DNA of 64,000 bases from Epiperipatus broadwayi. Lineage: Eukaryota > Onychophora > Udeonychophora > Euonychophora > Peripatidae. Each line of letters opens with the position of its first letter. Position 1 is the first letter of the stretch. Of the stretch, positions 12,463-29,005 are shown in pieces. The position numbers and the translations under genes are program-made. The stretch is from NCBI GenBank assembly GCA_028023455.1, contig JAQFVV010006335.1:872741-936740 (forward strand). Direction: 5' to 3'. The notes under the pieces are model-generated. The model was not told the DNA's origin, ran no database searches, and saw nothing but the letters and a program-made list of their open reading frames with translations.

Positions 12463-12661
12463 AGAGATATTGAATTCTATTCTCTCTTGATGTTTATGTA
12501 AACACAAGCTTGTTCGGAGATATTGGTAAAGCTCCATCTGTGATCATAAAATGCAAACTATAGCAAGTTATGTGATTTATAACTTATTTCGTTTATATAT
12601 ATATATATATATATATATTCTAAAATAAACAAATATATATATGTGTGTGTGTGTGTGTGTG

Positions 12662-12870
12662 TTAAACCGAAGATTTGCACGGGTTAAATATATAAAATAC
12701 ATATTTTGCGGGTTCATCCATGTTAAAAACTTTTAATATTAATATACTGACGTTTCGACTTGGTCACACAAGTCATCCTCAGAGTTATGACTTGTGTGAC
12801 CAAGTCGAAATGTCAGTATATTAATATTAAAAGTTTTTAACACGGATGAACCCGCAAAATATGTATTATA
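12662..12870. mobile_element. Miniature palindrome of PLE-1 3' ends
   Basis: Two PLE-1 3' terminal segments joined inverted, about 100 bp per arm, with no coding sequence between them. The left (minus) copy gives the best PLE-1 hammerhead-like core (CTGAGGA, stem GACTTG/CAAGTC, GAAAC) at 12744-12787. It is flanked by (TG)n and (TA)n. Confidence 0.75.
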
Positions 12871-12884
12871 TATATATATATATT

Positions 12885-12975
12885 CATGATGATAAGCCAT
12901 ATGTCAGTATATCATCATGATATATATATATATATATATATATCATGATGATAAGCCATATGTCAGTAACACAGT
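12885..12975. repeat. Tandem duplication at (TA)n
   Basis: TCATGATGATAAGCCATATG occurs at about 12885 and again at about 12945, separated by a TA tract. Function unknown. Confidence 0.6.
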
Positions 12976-14517
12976 ATGGAAAAATGTCATTAATGACATT
13001 GAATAAGATTTACTGCTTTAATAATAAATGGCCTATGTTTGAGTGCCACAATTTATATGAATGATACACTATGCCATTATAATATTTACATATACAAGAT
13101 TTTATTTAATAACTGACATAGTAAAATATACATTAAGATTTACACCTTTCTTTTCTGTTATTAAAAATGATTCAATCCCACCTTTATAGATTTTATAATA
13201 ACTGAAATATTTATGTACTGTATTTGATATTATAAGAGTATGAAAAATAAAGTAAAACTAGCAGTTTTATAGAGAACAAATAACAAGTGACCCTTTCAAA
13301 ATTGAATAAATAACATTTTAAAAGTTTTCAAAGCATTAATTAGCCTAACTAATGGATTTACTCTGTGTAGAATTACATCAATCTATTTGGAGTTAAACAA
13401 ATAACAGTTTTTTAATAAACCAACATAATGTGTTGATTCATAAAAACAATCTGGTGAGCATGTTGATCATACATTATATTTTAAGGAGACATTGATAACC
13501 TTAATTCATGGGGGTTTAATTAAAAAGAGTAAATGAAAGATTTTGAGAATTCAGCTCATGAAATTGCTTGGGATTGGCATATTAATAATAAAATATACAT
13601 ATAAAATCAAGTAATAACCATGTATAAGTAATTGACCATACCAACGTTAAAGAAAGTTAAAGCATATGAAAGAGAATTTTATCAAAATTATTTGAGAGCA
13701 ATTTACATATTAGAAAGATACAAATTTACATCAGTCATGAAAGAAATTTTGATGAGATTAGGGAGACTAGATTTACTTTCAGGTGGCATGAAGATAATTA
13801 TATTGCACAATTTGCTAAAAATCCATTTTAAAAAGTCAGCTCATCAGGGCCATTGAAAGGATCCATGCAAGTTCTTAAGTAACAGCAAGCTTCTATTCAG
13901 CATTCCAAAGTTTTCAGTTTGGTTTTTTTACTTCATTCTTATGGCATGATGGTATGGCATGGGAGAAGACCCACAAGGTTCAGAAAGATAATGGACTTTC
14001 TAGTCAATCATCATTTTTTAAAATTTCAAACCAACATGGGTATATGTTAACTGCACAGTTTTCTCAATAGTAGCTATCCTCTTGATGGTTAAAATCAACC
14101 CATTTTATACCCCATTTATAGCCCAAAATCTAATCTCTAATCTAACAAAATCTTATATTTCTTTGCCCATTGTTTTTGGAGATGCAATCATCACATAATG
14201 TTTCAAAAATATATTCAAATTTATTTCCAGATTGAAAAGAAATTTGACAAAAATATTTATAATAAAAGTAAAATCTATTAATCTTATTCCCCATTTTATT
14301 TTCAGTAAAACTTTAATTAAAAATTCCTTCCCAAGATTAAAACAATATTGTATTTCCAACACTTTTATTATTTTTGGACAATTAACGTTGCATCTCCACC
14401 TTGTATTTTACAAAAAAGTACAATTTGATAAAAAGATAATTTAAAAAGAAAAAGTTTTAAAAATGAGGTATAATAAAATATTTAAAAATCAATATTTTGT
14501 TAGTATTTTTGCTCCTG
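12976..14517. other. AT-rich DNA, one weak open frame
   Basis: The only frame of note is 13632-13856 (plus), starting MTIPTLKKVKAYEREFYQNY, 74 residues, with no recognised motif. It could be a decayed element or chance. Confidence 0.3.
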
Positions 14518-14564
<47 letters not shown>

Positions 14565-14572
14565 AATCAAAG

Positions 14573-14603
<31 letters not shown>

Positions 14604-14608
14604 TATAT
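14518..14608. repeat. (TA)n microsatellites
   Basis: Two TA tracts separated by a short unique segment. Confidence 0.95.
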
Positions 14609-14819
14609 AAGCCACACCTATGTACTTTAATAGAAAAGAATTAATAATAATTAAAAATGTTATTCAAAAGTTAAAATTTTATAACTTTTAGGTGCACATC
14701 TCAAATTTATACATAAAATATATATGCAGGACTAAATGAGCAAAATGAGTTATAGGGTTTGAACACAGGTTTGTAGATGAAACCATGAATCTCAATCTTC
14801 AACTAAGATTGACTGCTTC

Positions 14820-14856
<37 letters not shown>

Positions 14857-15060
14857 ATATTATTCACTAAAAGTTTAAGTTCCAAAATCCTTAATTTATT
14901 AAATAACATTCATAAATATATTCACTATTTTTACTTAATATATTTTCAATTCATAAAATTTCATTTATCAAAAAAAAGTGCCACTAATCATTCTACTCTT
15001 TGATTTATTATCTAATACCTAATTTTAAAGGATGTACTTATTTTCATATAATTCACTGTG

Positions 15061-15062
<2 letters not shown>

Positions 15063-15104
<42 letters not shown>

Positions 15105-15118
15105 CGCAGTGAATTATA

Positions 15119-15172
<54 letters not shown>
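15063..15172. repeat. Two (TA)n tracts around an inverted segment
   Basis: The sequence before the first tract (CATATAATTCACTGTGATTA) recurs inverted between the tracts (TAATCGCAGTGAATTATATG), so the tract is the loop of a hairpin. Confidence 0.9.
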
Positions 15173-15174
<2 letters not shown>

Positions 15175-15750
15175 AAAGTTAACCTTGACAATTGCAGGTG
15201 CTAGTTCATTGAAATATTGGTATGTAATGGAAAATAATACATGGTTTAACCCAAAAAATTATAATTTATTTATATGCTCTTAATCATAAAATTGAGACAT
15301 CAATTTTTACTTCTCATTTTTTTAGAAATTGAAATCAAACCTGATTTTGATAATGCAAAAATACTTGCTATTTTGGAAAGTTATGATTTAAGAATCATGA
15401 GAGAGTCAATTGAAATATTAAAGAAACCTACGGGTTTAAATATGTCTGTTGAAGCACAACATATTCCAGCTATGTGGAAACCTCTCATTTTGTCTCTGTC
15501 TTCTAATATTAACTTAAAATTAATAGGTGAAAAACTGAGAGAAATAAACATTTTGATAAGCCTCATATTTTGAATGCTGAACTAATTCAAGTTGAATCTC
15601 ATTTCTCATCTTGCATTCAATCATGTTTGAGGTCTTATGATTTTTATTTCAAAAGTTAACCTTGAAAATGGCGGATGCTAGTTTATCGAAATATTGGTCT
15701 GTAATTGCAAATAATACATGGTTTAACCCAAAAAATAATAATTTATATAT
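15173..15750 (+). mobile_element. PLE-4 relic between direct repeats (pseudo-LTR layout)
   Basis: A segment of about 95 bp (AAAAGTTAACCTTGA…ACATGGTTTAACCCAAAAAA) occurs at 15173-15266 and 15651-15745 in the same orientation. Between them lies a PLE C-terminal coding fragment. Tandem insertion with such pseudo-LTRs is typical of PLEs. Confidence 0.7.
15325..15573 (+). pseudogene. PLE-4 C-terminal coding fragment
   Basis: DFDNAKILAILESYDLRIMR, then ESIEILKKPTGLN and PAMWKPLI, match the conserved C-terminal tail after the GIY-YIG domain of PLE proteins (compare IREAIEILKRPD…PPIWK in PLE-1). No RT or endonuclease remains. Confidence 0.7.
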
Positions 15751-15827
15751 ATATATATATTGTAACCTAAATAAATTTACCCAAAAAATAATAATTTATA
15801 TATATATATATATTGTAACCTAAATAA
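15729..15827. repeat. Tandem duplication, about 50-bp period
   Basis: CCCAAAAAATAATAATTTAT followed by TA repeats and TTGTAACCTAAATAAA appears twice in a row, joining the PLE-4 relic to the GA-rich tract. Confidence 0.8.
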
Positions 15828-16200
15828 AGAGAGAGAGGAGGAGAGAGAGATGGGAGGAAAGAGCAATATTGGAATATGAGAGAGAAGAGGGGGGAGATGA
15901 GTGATGAGGCAATTGTAACCTAAAGGAAGAGAGAGGTCAAGTGAGAAGGGAGGATGGGAAAAGAGAGAAGGGGAAGGAAGAGGGAGTGCTGAGTATGAAG
16001 AAGAGAAACAAAAAGAAGGGAGAGTAGAGGACAAAAAAGAGAAAAATAGAGAAATCAGAGGAGAGAAAGAAAGAGGGAGAAAAAATCAGAATGTGAAAAA
16101 GGAGAGGAAAAAAGAATGAGAGGAAAAGATAGTGAGAAAGCAAGAGAGAGGAGAGAAAAAAGGGAGAGTAAGAAAGATGAGGAGAAGAGAAAAGAAAATA
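15828..16200. repeat. GA-rich (purine) tract
   Basis: About 370 bp almost purely of A and G on the plus strand (AGAGAGGAGGAGAG-type). The phrase TTGTAACCTAA recurs at about 15914. Open frames on the minus strand here are compositional artefacts. Confidence 0.9.
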
Positions 16201-19200
16201 AATAAATAAATAATCAGAGACTATTCAGCTATACACAGCAGGATTGCAATAAAATTTACAAATATCTATAAAAAGATGGAGGGAAAAATCATATAATACT
16301 GCCAAACAATCTGAGCATAATAATAATAACAATTTGGGATTGATTATTGATGAAAAGTTCTACTTTATCAAATATTTATGACTCAACATTCTATCAAATC
16401 ATATTCTCTGAGCATAACAGGTTTGTGACTAAAGAAAAAAATATATTCTACTAAAGTGTCCTATCTCATATTTCAAAATAAACACTATTCTTATCATTGC
16501 TTCTAATAATATAATTTGTAATAAATTAAATGAAACAAAATACCATAAGGTGTGCTCTTCTTTTAGCACAGAGAACAAACACTAAATACCACCCTACACT
16601 AATACCTAATATTGAAATATATAAAATTAGGTAAGTCAATGCAAAAATGAAGAATAAATGATCTCAGGAATCCTACTGTACTTTTGTGAAAAACACTAAT
16701 ATGAAATTGCCTTCTAATTAAATAATAAGTAAATTAATAGCTGAATGATATCCTGGTTGACTAGAGGCAAAAACTTACTTGAAGTGACTGCATCCTACTT
16801 CAAGACAACAATATTTATAAAATTATTAAATGGATATTTACTTAAATATTCAATTGCATAATTAAAATATTCAAAATTTAGACCAATTATAGCCTTTTAC
16901 TCAGGACGCAACCCAATATGGAAGGACATGGGTGCTTTTTATGTCCCTCCACCTTTCAAAGACAACTTTCATAAGCAACTAAATGTAAACTGGACCCTGA
17001 CATTAAAATAATACAATAGTATGCAGTCAAAATAACATGGATAATTTTCTCAAAGGTTAGACCATTTTCATTCTATATTATACTATCTTCTGTCTTAGAA
17101 GATAACACAGTTTAAAATACTTATTAAGCAAAATATTACTTTTGGCATCTGGAAGCATAAAACTATCTGTTACAGTGACTTCATCCAGAAATCATAATTA
17201 TATGCATAGCATTATTTTATTTCTGTGGATACACAAGTATTCTATATGACATTAATTAAAAAAAAAATTAATATTGAACCCAAGACAATAGCATATATAA
17301 AATAAGCAGAAACTAAATTTATTTTAAATAAATTCTCAATAAGTTTATTTACAATATAATATAATAAAATAAAATTTACATCAACTTGGAAAGATTGCCA
17401 AAATAGTGCTGTTATCATATATTGGTATTTGACTGACAGTACTTAAAATCTTTTGGTCTTACACATAAACTACTAAGGTTTTCTTTGAAAAATAAATCAT
17501 TTTATATAAATCTCCCTATTTACCAGTTTATTTAAATGGGGAATTAACACTAGCCAATTCTTATACATCTCCAATATAAGCAATCCCTCAACAAATTCTG
17601 GGCATCATAAATTTATATGCATTACATTGAATTAATCATTGGCTTATTAAAAATCATTTCTCTTTATCTACTTACTAAAAAATTAAGGAGCAATTGACTG
17701 ATTTGCCAATGTTTGGAATTATCAGCTAACTACACTTAAGCAATAGATGGCATATCTAAAATAACTCTCAAATTATAAATAAAGACTCTCCTATCATTTA
17801 GGATTTTGAAGTAACAAATCCAAATAAATAAATGAAATGTATGGGACACTCATCAGAAGTCATTTGCACACATAAAATTAAAAAAAAAATACTGTCCACA
17901 TAATATAAATTACTAAAATGTTAAAAGTAAGTGACTTACCCATCTATTGGTGAAAGTCCTAGATGAATACAGCAATAACATAGCATGTGTGGATTGCATC
18001 TACTAGCTATATGCTTACAAGTTAAACATTTAAAATTCCTAACTGTTGTTGGTTGGTTTGTGGATAATTTTGGCATCATAACAGCACAAAATAGACATTG
18101 TTACACCCTTAAGCACTAAAATAACCAAGTGCAACCTGAAGAAACTAAATCCTTCAAACTAGCTTATCTTGTCATCACATATCAAAACACAATAAAACCT
18201 CACCTACAATGGTGGAAGACTAGCTTTAAATATATAATTGATGATAGGCTAAACATAGGCTCCACAGAGCAAACTAGCATAATCAATAAATATATCCTAA
18301 TAATGGTGGCTTCGAAACACCTATTTCTAAGGCAAAGGAGGATGCCTGGACTTTAATCATAGGGCATCAGGAAAACATGGAAAAACACACCACGAACAGG
18401 TACCTTCTAAATACATGATAACAATCAATGGAAATAAGCACTACCTCACCTCATGGAACAGAATATAATAAAGATGGGGAACTTATCCATTCTATCAAAT
18501 ATACTAATAAATATCAGTAATACCTTACATTATGAGGCTAATCAATACTATAACTAACAATGACAAGATACAAACATCACTATAACTAATTAATGTCATA
18601 TTCAAAATTTTAATTATATTAACAATAAGCAATGTCTGAGCCAATAATGGGAGTTTAAGTCAACCAACTGAAAAATTAGTAAAGAAACTTCAAAAGCATA
18701 TAAATTTGTTGGCACAAAGTTACAATTCACATGTGTATTGAATATTAAATATTAAAATTTATGATAATCAGTGGACATGAATATTAATGTGAATAAAAAA
18801 GTGTGAGAATAATAATTGTCAATGTTATAGCTTTATGTTGGAAGTGTGAAAGCACGATTTAATATTATTATAGCATTTATGCAAAATATATATATAAAAA
18901 AAAACTCCTGACAATTAGTTACTTTGGCTGTTTAGCACATAAGTGAGCAACATCTCATATGTTTAAAATAATTATTGTGAGAGTTGAAAATTTCCACTGA
19001 CTCAAAATAGATCAAGTATAATTTAGCTTACCAAGCATATACCAAATATGTAATAAATATTATCTGATAATGTGTAGAATATCTACACATTCTGATAAAC
19101 TCCTCAAAATTAAAATTACATAAATTAATTACCTGGCACACTTATAATACAGAATAGTATTACATTAAATATAACAATATTTCAAAGAAAATATTGCATA

Positions 19201-22200
19201 ACATATTTTACCAATATACAAAAAAACCTTAGTTCATATGTGAGCTTTCATCACACTGAACCATCTGTTAAGCACATATAACATTAATTTGACCAGCAAG
19301 CCTCTAGTCAAAACTATTATTTCATACATGGAAAAAGAATTTCTAAAATAAAACATATATGACAGTTCTTATCTCAAATTTAGTTTTAAAAATACATAAG
19401 CACTTCTAAATATAAGCAGCAAAATGAATGAAAACAAAACAATAATGAGTCATGATGGAGAAATGACAACATTGTAATACAGTAACATTTATAGCTGATA
19501 AACAATTTTGGGATCCTGCAGGTGTATTTTTAATTAATACTGTGGCTTCATTTTTACTCTTTTAAAAAACACATTTTAAGCATTTTCAAACTTATTTGTG
19601 GAATATAATGAGACATTTCCAGGTTATTACTTAATACATTTGCATAATATAATTTTTAAAGCATTTTGTTAGTATATCAGAACATCTTCAAAAATACTTC
19701 TACTAACTACATATTGTAGATTAATAAGTTAATATTTTATATTTCTTATAAATAATATGTTATATTTCTTCAAAATTTGTAGTAAAACATTTTAAAAATT
19801 ATTATCATTCCTCAAGCATATGTTTCATATACAAAAAATATTGATAAAACAGGTTAATTATTTAAACATTAAAAAAATATATTCTATAAACAGTTCCAAT
19901 GGCAATTATTAATTTTAGACATTAAATAGGCAAATTAACCAAATGCATTTAAACTTTTAATATGCAGCCATTAATAGTCTATGCATTTTAATTTACCTCT
20001 TTTAAAATTTATCCCATTTACGAGATAACCAAGCAAAATAAGAGCTGGAACATTGTTATGAATAATTTTAGTTATAAGCTTCATAAATAAATACTACAAC
20101 TGTTTACTGTTAAAACTTCTTCCGTAATTAATTTTATTAAAATAGCTATTAATAATTATAAAATCCCCTTGAGGCATTTTATAATAATTAAGAAAGCTTA
20201 ATTGTAATTCAGTCATCAAAAATGGAGAAACCTAAAACTATTCGGAGTTCATTGTAGACTGAAGAATGACAAAGTTTAAGTTTAAATTAAATACTTTTAG
20301 GACAAATAATAAAATTATAAATAATTACTACTTTGAAATTTTATCTTGTGCCAAGCATTCACCCAGACCAGAAGAGAAGGAATCAGAAGATATTTCAATC
20401 AATTGATGATGTCATTTTAGTCTAGATATTTTGAAAATATCATGTGATTTACCGAACATAAATTAGAAAAAAAAATTAACAAAGTTTTCTTGCAAAATAT
20501 ATATATATATTAAAAAAAAATAATCACAACATTTATTGACTGAATTACCTTTGAATATTTAAATTAATAGTCTATTCATTAAATTACCTTACCTAATATT
20601 ACAAATATTTATGCATTTATATTTCCTCATTCTTTTTTTTAACATGAGTTTAAATAACTCGAAAAAAAAACTATTTCATTAATTATAAAACATAATTTTG
20701 CTGCATTCATACACATACACTTCCATATATGACAAGGAAATGATGTTCTAAACTTTAAATTAATCTATCAACTACTTTTTAAATATCTAGTTATAATTAA
20801 TTATAACTACCAAACAAAATATTTAAAGATATTAAATATTGTACTTACTTTTATAAACCAAAGCTGACCAATTATAGACTAATATTTTAACTTTTATACT
20901 AATATTCTAAAAATTTACAAAAGCTAATTTTAAGTTAATTTTACATTCTCTACACTCTTCTGTCCTATAACTAAATTACTATACTATTAGAATATTATTT
21001 TCTGGCACACATTTTAATATATTACTGTTATTTTATTAATTAATGAAATTATTAAAAGCAATATAAGCTATTATGCTTATGACACTTATAAAAACATGAC
21101 TATATTTTTTTTAAATCAAGTACCTATGTAAAATTGTTAAGCTAAGATAAGCAATGGGAACAAGTGTGAAATCACTTGGCTACAATATATATCATTGAAA
21201 TATAATTTTACTCTCAAATTAGTTTCTATAAAACATAAACTGTAAATATACTCCTATAAAATTATATTACTAATTTCAAATTAGGAAAGCTATTTAAACT
21301 CAGTACCAACAGTAAGGAAATATCGTATTTTAATATTGTAGCACTAAATTAGTTTTATGATTTTCTTAAAATGTCTATTCTGATTAAATTGTTTTATCAT
21401 AATAATTGTTATTTTTTGTATCTTTTATATCAGATTGATTAAATATTTATTTATTTATTCAGGTAATGCTACTAGTTTTCATCTTTGGCCATTGAAATTA
21501 TCTCTGTCATCTTCAAGAGTTTCTAAGAGAAAAGCATTCACCTTCACTTTCTTTTTATCTGTAATGTTCCAACATAAAGTTGAAAAAAATTTCAAATTTC
21601 TATTTCTGATATCTATTGTGAAATTTATTAAGTTTTAAATAAGAAATAAGATCATTGCTACCCAAAGTAATGATAGGCTCCTGCAATTAGGAATATTCCA
21701 ATGAGAACCAATTTACTTTAATGGTCTAGATTTAAGCCTTAAGCCCAGTACCGAGAATCTTCACAGAGGTATTTTGTAAATTACCAATGAGATAATTTTC
21801 TGCTAACTGGACATACCTTTTTAGTTAATTCAGTTACATTTTTGTCAATATTTTTACTACCAATGTGATGTATCATGACTTAATTGATATTCTCTATTTG
21901 TATTTTTATAATGGACTGAATTAGCTCCGTTCTCTCTATTTCTACCTAATTTTATATAGGATACACTACAATGATTACTATCTTTCATAGAGCAGCACAC
22001 ATTTCTCTATCATATCTCATTTACCTCAAATGCATCTAAAATTTCCAAAATCTCTTCTATTTTGTGTTTATCTGTGGGTATTAATTTTTCTTCAGTATGT
22101 TTGGGTGTCTTGTAATATAGACAATTTGATTTCCAGACAAAGGAAATATGATCAGTATTTTTAATTTAGCTGCCAGTGTCCAGACAAATGGATATAATTA

Positions 22201-22300
22201 CAATTAGTAGGAGTATACTTAATTGGGAAAAAATGGTATTTGACATTATCTTGTTTACCCTATTTTTAAAAATTTCATTAAAAGTATATATTTATAATCT
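16201..22300. other. Gene-poor AT-rich DNA
   Basis: About 6 kb without a supported coding frame, RNA gene or clear repeat. Short frames (for example 18129-18356) show no family motif. It could be intronic or intergenic. Confidence 0.5.
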
Positions 22301-22329
22301 TATAAATTTTCAGTTTATTACATAGAGAT

Positions 22330-23615
22330 ATCAACTAATTCTTAGCTGAAACAATAGAGGTAACTATTTGCTAATGTTAACTTTTTTCTTTTTGCCTAAT
22401 TTACTTAGAGAAAATAATTCTTTCAACCCACATAAATATTTGGTTGCATTTTAATGATATTTTCTTTTAAATACTTTTAACTGTATAACTTTAGAGATAC
22501 AGCTATTTATTTTGTTATAATCTTCTGTTCATTTGATTGTCTAACATACTTGTTTAATAACAATAGTCATATTTTATTTATCCCCATCTAGTTAACCATC
22601 TCTAAAATGTAACTCCTCTCTCATATATGAAGGTTTATAAATTCCCCATCTTGATGATCATCTTTTATTTTTACCTTAATATTTTTTAGTTCCGCTAACT
22701 GCCATCTATCAGTAATATTTTACTATTTATACTTTTTTCCTATTCCTTTAAGTATCTCCACACTTTTTGAATTATGATTTTTTAACTTCCTTTTGCTAAT
22801 ACTTTATACTTCTTGTAAGCAATCAATTATGATTATTTAACTTTTTCTTCATATCTACTTTTATCTGCCTCATTTGTTTCATAGTATTTATGTGATCTTT
22901 CATGCATTGTGAATTACACTGTCTTTTTAGATTCTTTTTGTAACACTATTTTACCTTCTGATTTTCTCTGTTTTTATACAATTTTCAATATTTTATTTTT
23001 GGTTTATTTTTGATATTGTCAAGATCTGTCCTAAAATGATTATTTCAGTTGGCGATTTGACTTGGAAACTATCATTAACCTTTTCTAATTTGCTAAACTT
23101 TTTTCTAATTATTTGCACTCGTTTTGAGGTATTTTAATATTATTACTTAAATCCACTGTCAAATCCTTCTTGCAATTTGTCTACTTTATCTTCAAGATTT
23201 CTTGATTCAACCTTAAATTCATTAAAACTTTTTTTTTTTTTATTGGACTTCTTTTAATTTTATGGCCAAATCATAGTCGAACTCCTCTATTCTATCATTT
23301 AAAATGTTAATTTTTTTATTAAATTTGTCAAATTTGTAATTAAAGTCAGATCTCAACTCTTCAAATTTATGATTTTAATCATTTTAGATTCCAATAAGAC
23401 AGCTATTAATTCTTTCAACTGATGATCTGATTTATGAAACTTATTACTTAGAAATATTAAATTTATTATTGAAAATTTTAAATTCCTCCAACTCATATTT
23501 TAATTGTTCTAATATCTTATTTGACATCAAATTTATTTAAAATAATTTATAGAAAATCTTGAACACCATCTTCAGGTCCTACCACCATTTCAATATTAGT
23601 AGTATCCATTATGTT
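22330..23615 (-). pseudogene. Possible decayed coiled-coil ORF (gag/ORF1-like)
   Basis: On the minus strand, starting near 23615 with MDTTNIEMVVGPEDG, stretches across several frames are rich in heptad-like charged residues (FEELRSDFNYKFDKF; NDRIEEFDYDL; NLEDKVDKLQEGF). Many stops and frame changes. It looks like an old retroelement ORF1 or gag, but chance in AT-rich DNA is possible. Confidence 0.3.
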
Positions 23616-24189
23616 ATGTTAATTATAATATTAAATATATCAATAGAAAACATGAAATATACATATATATATGAGATATTGAAAAAGTAAACAAATATTG
23701 TTTACTAACATTTGCTCATAGTCAGTTGAGAAATTACAAATAAAATATTGTATCAAAGTGCGCAAATTATTCACCTACAACTATTATTTTTGTATACTAC
23801 CTAAAATTCCTGCATCTGTTCTATAATAAGACAATAAAATTAACTTACGAAATAACTCATGTTTTTTAAAAAATAATTTAATTATCAATAAAATTTAGTA
23901 TATTCAAAGTAAACTTATTTATTATTCATATTGTTTTAAAATAAAGAAATCATAATTACAATTATTTTTTTTGCTCCAAGTTATATCAAACAAAAATAAT
24001 AAAATTATCTTATATGTTCTGATATTAAATCTACGACATCATGAAAAATGGAAAGGAGTTTAATCAATTATGCAGCTTTTACGTATATTTAATTAAAACA
24101 GTGATATAATGTAATAAAAAAAAATATATTTATATAACAGCAATAATATATATATAATAATAAACATATGAAAAAGCCCTTTTGGAAAA

Positions 24190-27660
<3,471 letters not shown>

Positions 27661-27714
27661 CTACAATATTTTAATACATACAAAAAAAAAACTGTGTAAA
27701 TGTATTATACATAA

Positions 27715-28138
27715 CCTTCACTTCATTTATCATTAATAATTTATTCATTAAATTAATTGATGTTCAATATATAATAATATAATTATTATTATTATAATTA
27801 ATGTAATTGGTTTCATAAATCATTCTTCTATTTGTTTTTTAATATAATTTAAAGGACTTATATTTTTGACACAATTAGATAAAAGAGCAAAAGAACATAA
27901 TAATGCTATTAATAGAAAAGATGATAGATCTCATTTTATGTATTCATTATTTAAAATACAATGTGAAATAAATTGTGTCAAAAATTCAAAAATATAAGTC
28001 ATTTAAATTATAATAAAAAAACGAATAGAACAAAGATATAAAACCAATTACGTTAATTATAACAAAAATAATTATAAGAACTTATAAAAAACATCAATTA
28101 ATTTGATTAAGAATTGGTCAATGATAAATGGATTGAAG
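27715..28138. repeat. Palindrome with a PLE fragment at its centre
   Basis: Arms of about 170 bp (27715-27883 and 27970-28138) are inverted copies. The centre (27880-27985, plus) reads DKRAKEHNNAINRKDDRSHF, like the segment after the GIY-YIG motif of PLE proteins. It is probably a foldback derivative of a PLE. Confidence 0.5.
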
Positions 28139-29005
28139 TATATGTAATATATATTTCCACAGGTTTTTTTTTTTGTATTTCTTAAAAATATTGCATGGTT
28201 TTAATAATTTACAGTTAATTTGATAAAAATATATGTACCTATGTAAGCAATTTAGGTGGGAACTTTGGCTGCCTTTTACTGATGTAACTATTCCGTTCTA
28301 CAAGTTAAGTTAAAGTTTGTACTTTTTAGTTGCGAATAATCTTATGAGATCATTGCTATATAAACTGTTTGGTTATTATGTGAAAGTGGAGAGAAAATTG
28401 TGATCAAGAGAGATAGATTTAATTGGGTTTGGAAATATCGAGAATTGTTAATGTTTAAAAAGTGTTTTGTTTCGCCATTTTAAATATAGAAGTAAAAAAA
28501 ATCATGTTGTTGAGTGTGTGTTAATGTAAGAGAATTCTATCCTCAGTTGTACATAAGATTACTTGTTTTTTGTAAGTTTCCTACAAAGAATATTTTAATT
28601 TAAGAAGGAAAGTGAATTGTTTGAGAAAAAAAATATTTTGAGATCTGAGGTTGGGAAACACATGTTTATTGATTATTATTAAAAAAAATAAAGTTTTTCT
28701 CCTTTTATATAATGGAGTTTGAAGAGTAGGAAAGGAAGCATAAAGTTAAATATAGAGTAGGTGAATTGAAAAAATAAGGAATATGAATTACATTTGTATC
28801 CCACAATGCATATATAATGGTCAGAAAAAATTAGGCATGCTGTTGTGAGTGTGCCATATGTGATGAGATTTATTACTTGAAATGCTTAAATAAGACTAGG
28901 AAGGATATATTTGGGTTATGATTAGGTAGAGAGTGTGTAAATATGATAAAAGAGGTGAGAATGTAGTTTCTAAGTGTAGATAGTTTAAAGAGAATAACAG
29001 GAGAA

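Larger units (their letters stand above)
11171..12594 (+). mobile_element. Retrozyme B array (411-bp unit) with an inverted partial unit at its left
   Basis: Minus-oriented partial unit 11171 to about 11395, then nearly three plus-oriented units to 12594. Cores at 12011 and 12422 are 411 bp apart; the 469-bp gap from 11542 to 12011 contains an added (TA)n tract at 11792-11825 with a duplicated flank. Each unit has a hammerhead and a hairpin with outer stem CTATGTGG/CCACATAG and inner CTGAA/TTCAG (11841-11878; 12252-12289). The array lies between two (TA)n tracts. It is related to retrozyme A in layout and partly in sequence. Confidence 0.75.

Noticed and set aside
15651-15700. Possible hammerhead in the PLE-4 direct repeat
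   Set aside because: Only the GAAA-side half is recognisable; CUGANGA is absent.
15777-16143. Ser/Leu/Phe-rich minus-strand frames
   Set aside because: They come from the GA-rich tract read on the pyrimidine strand; composition explains the lack of stops.
18129-18356. 75-residue frame in gene-poor DNA
   Set aside because: No motif, no extension and no splice context; expected by chance.
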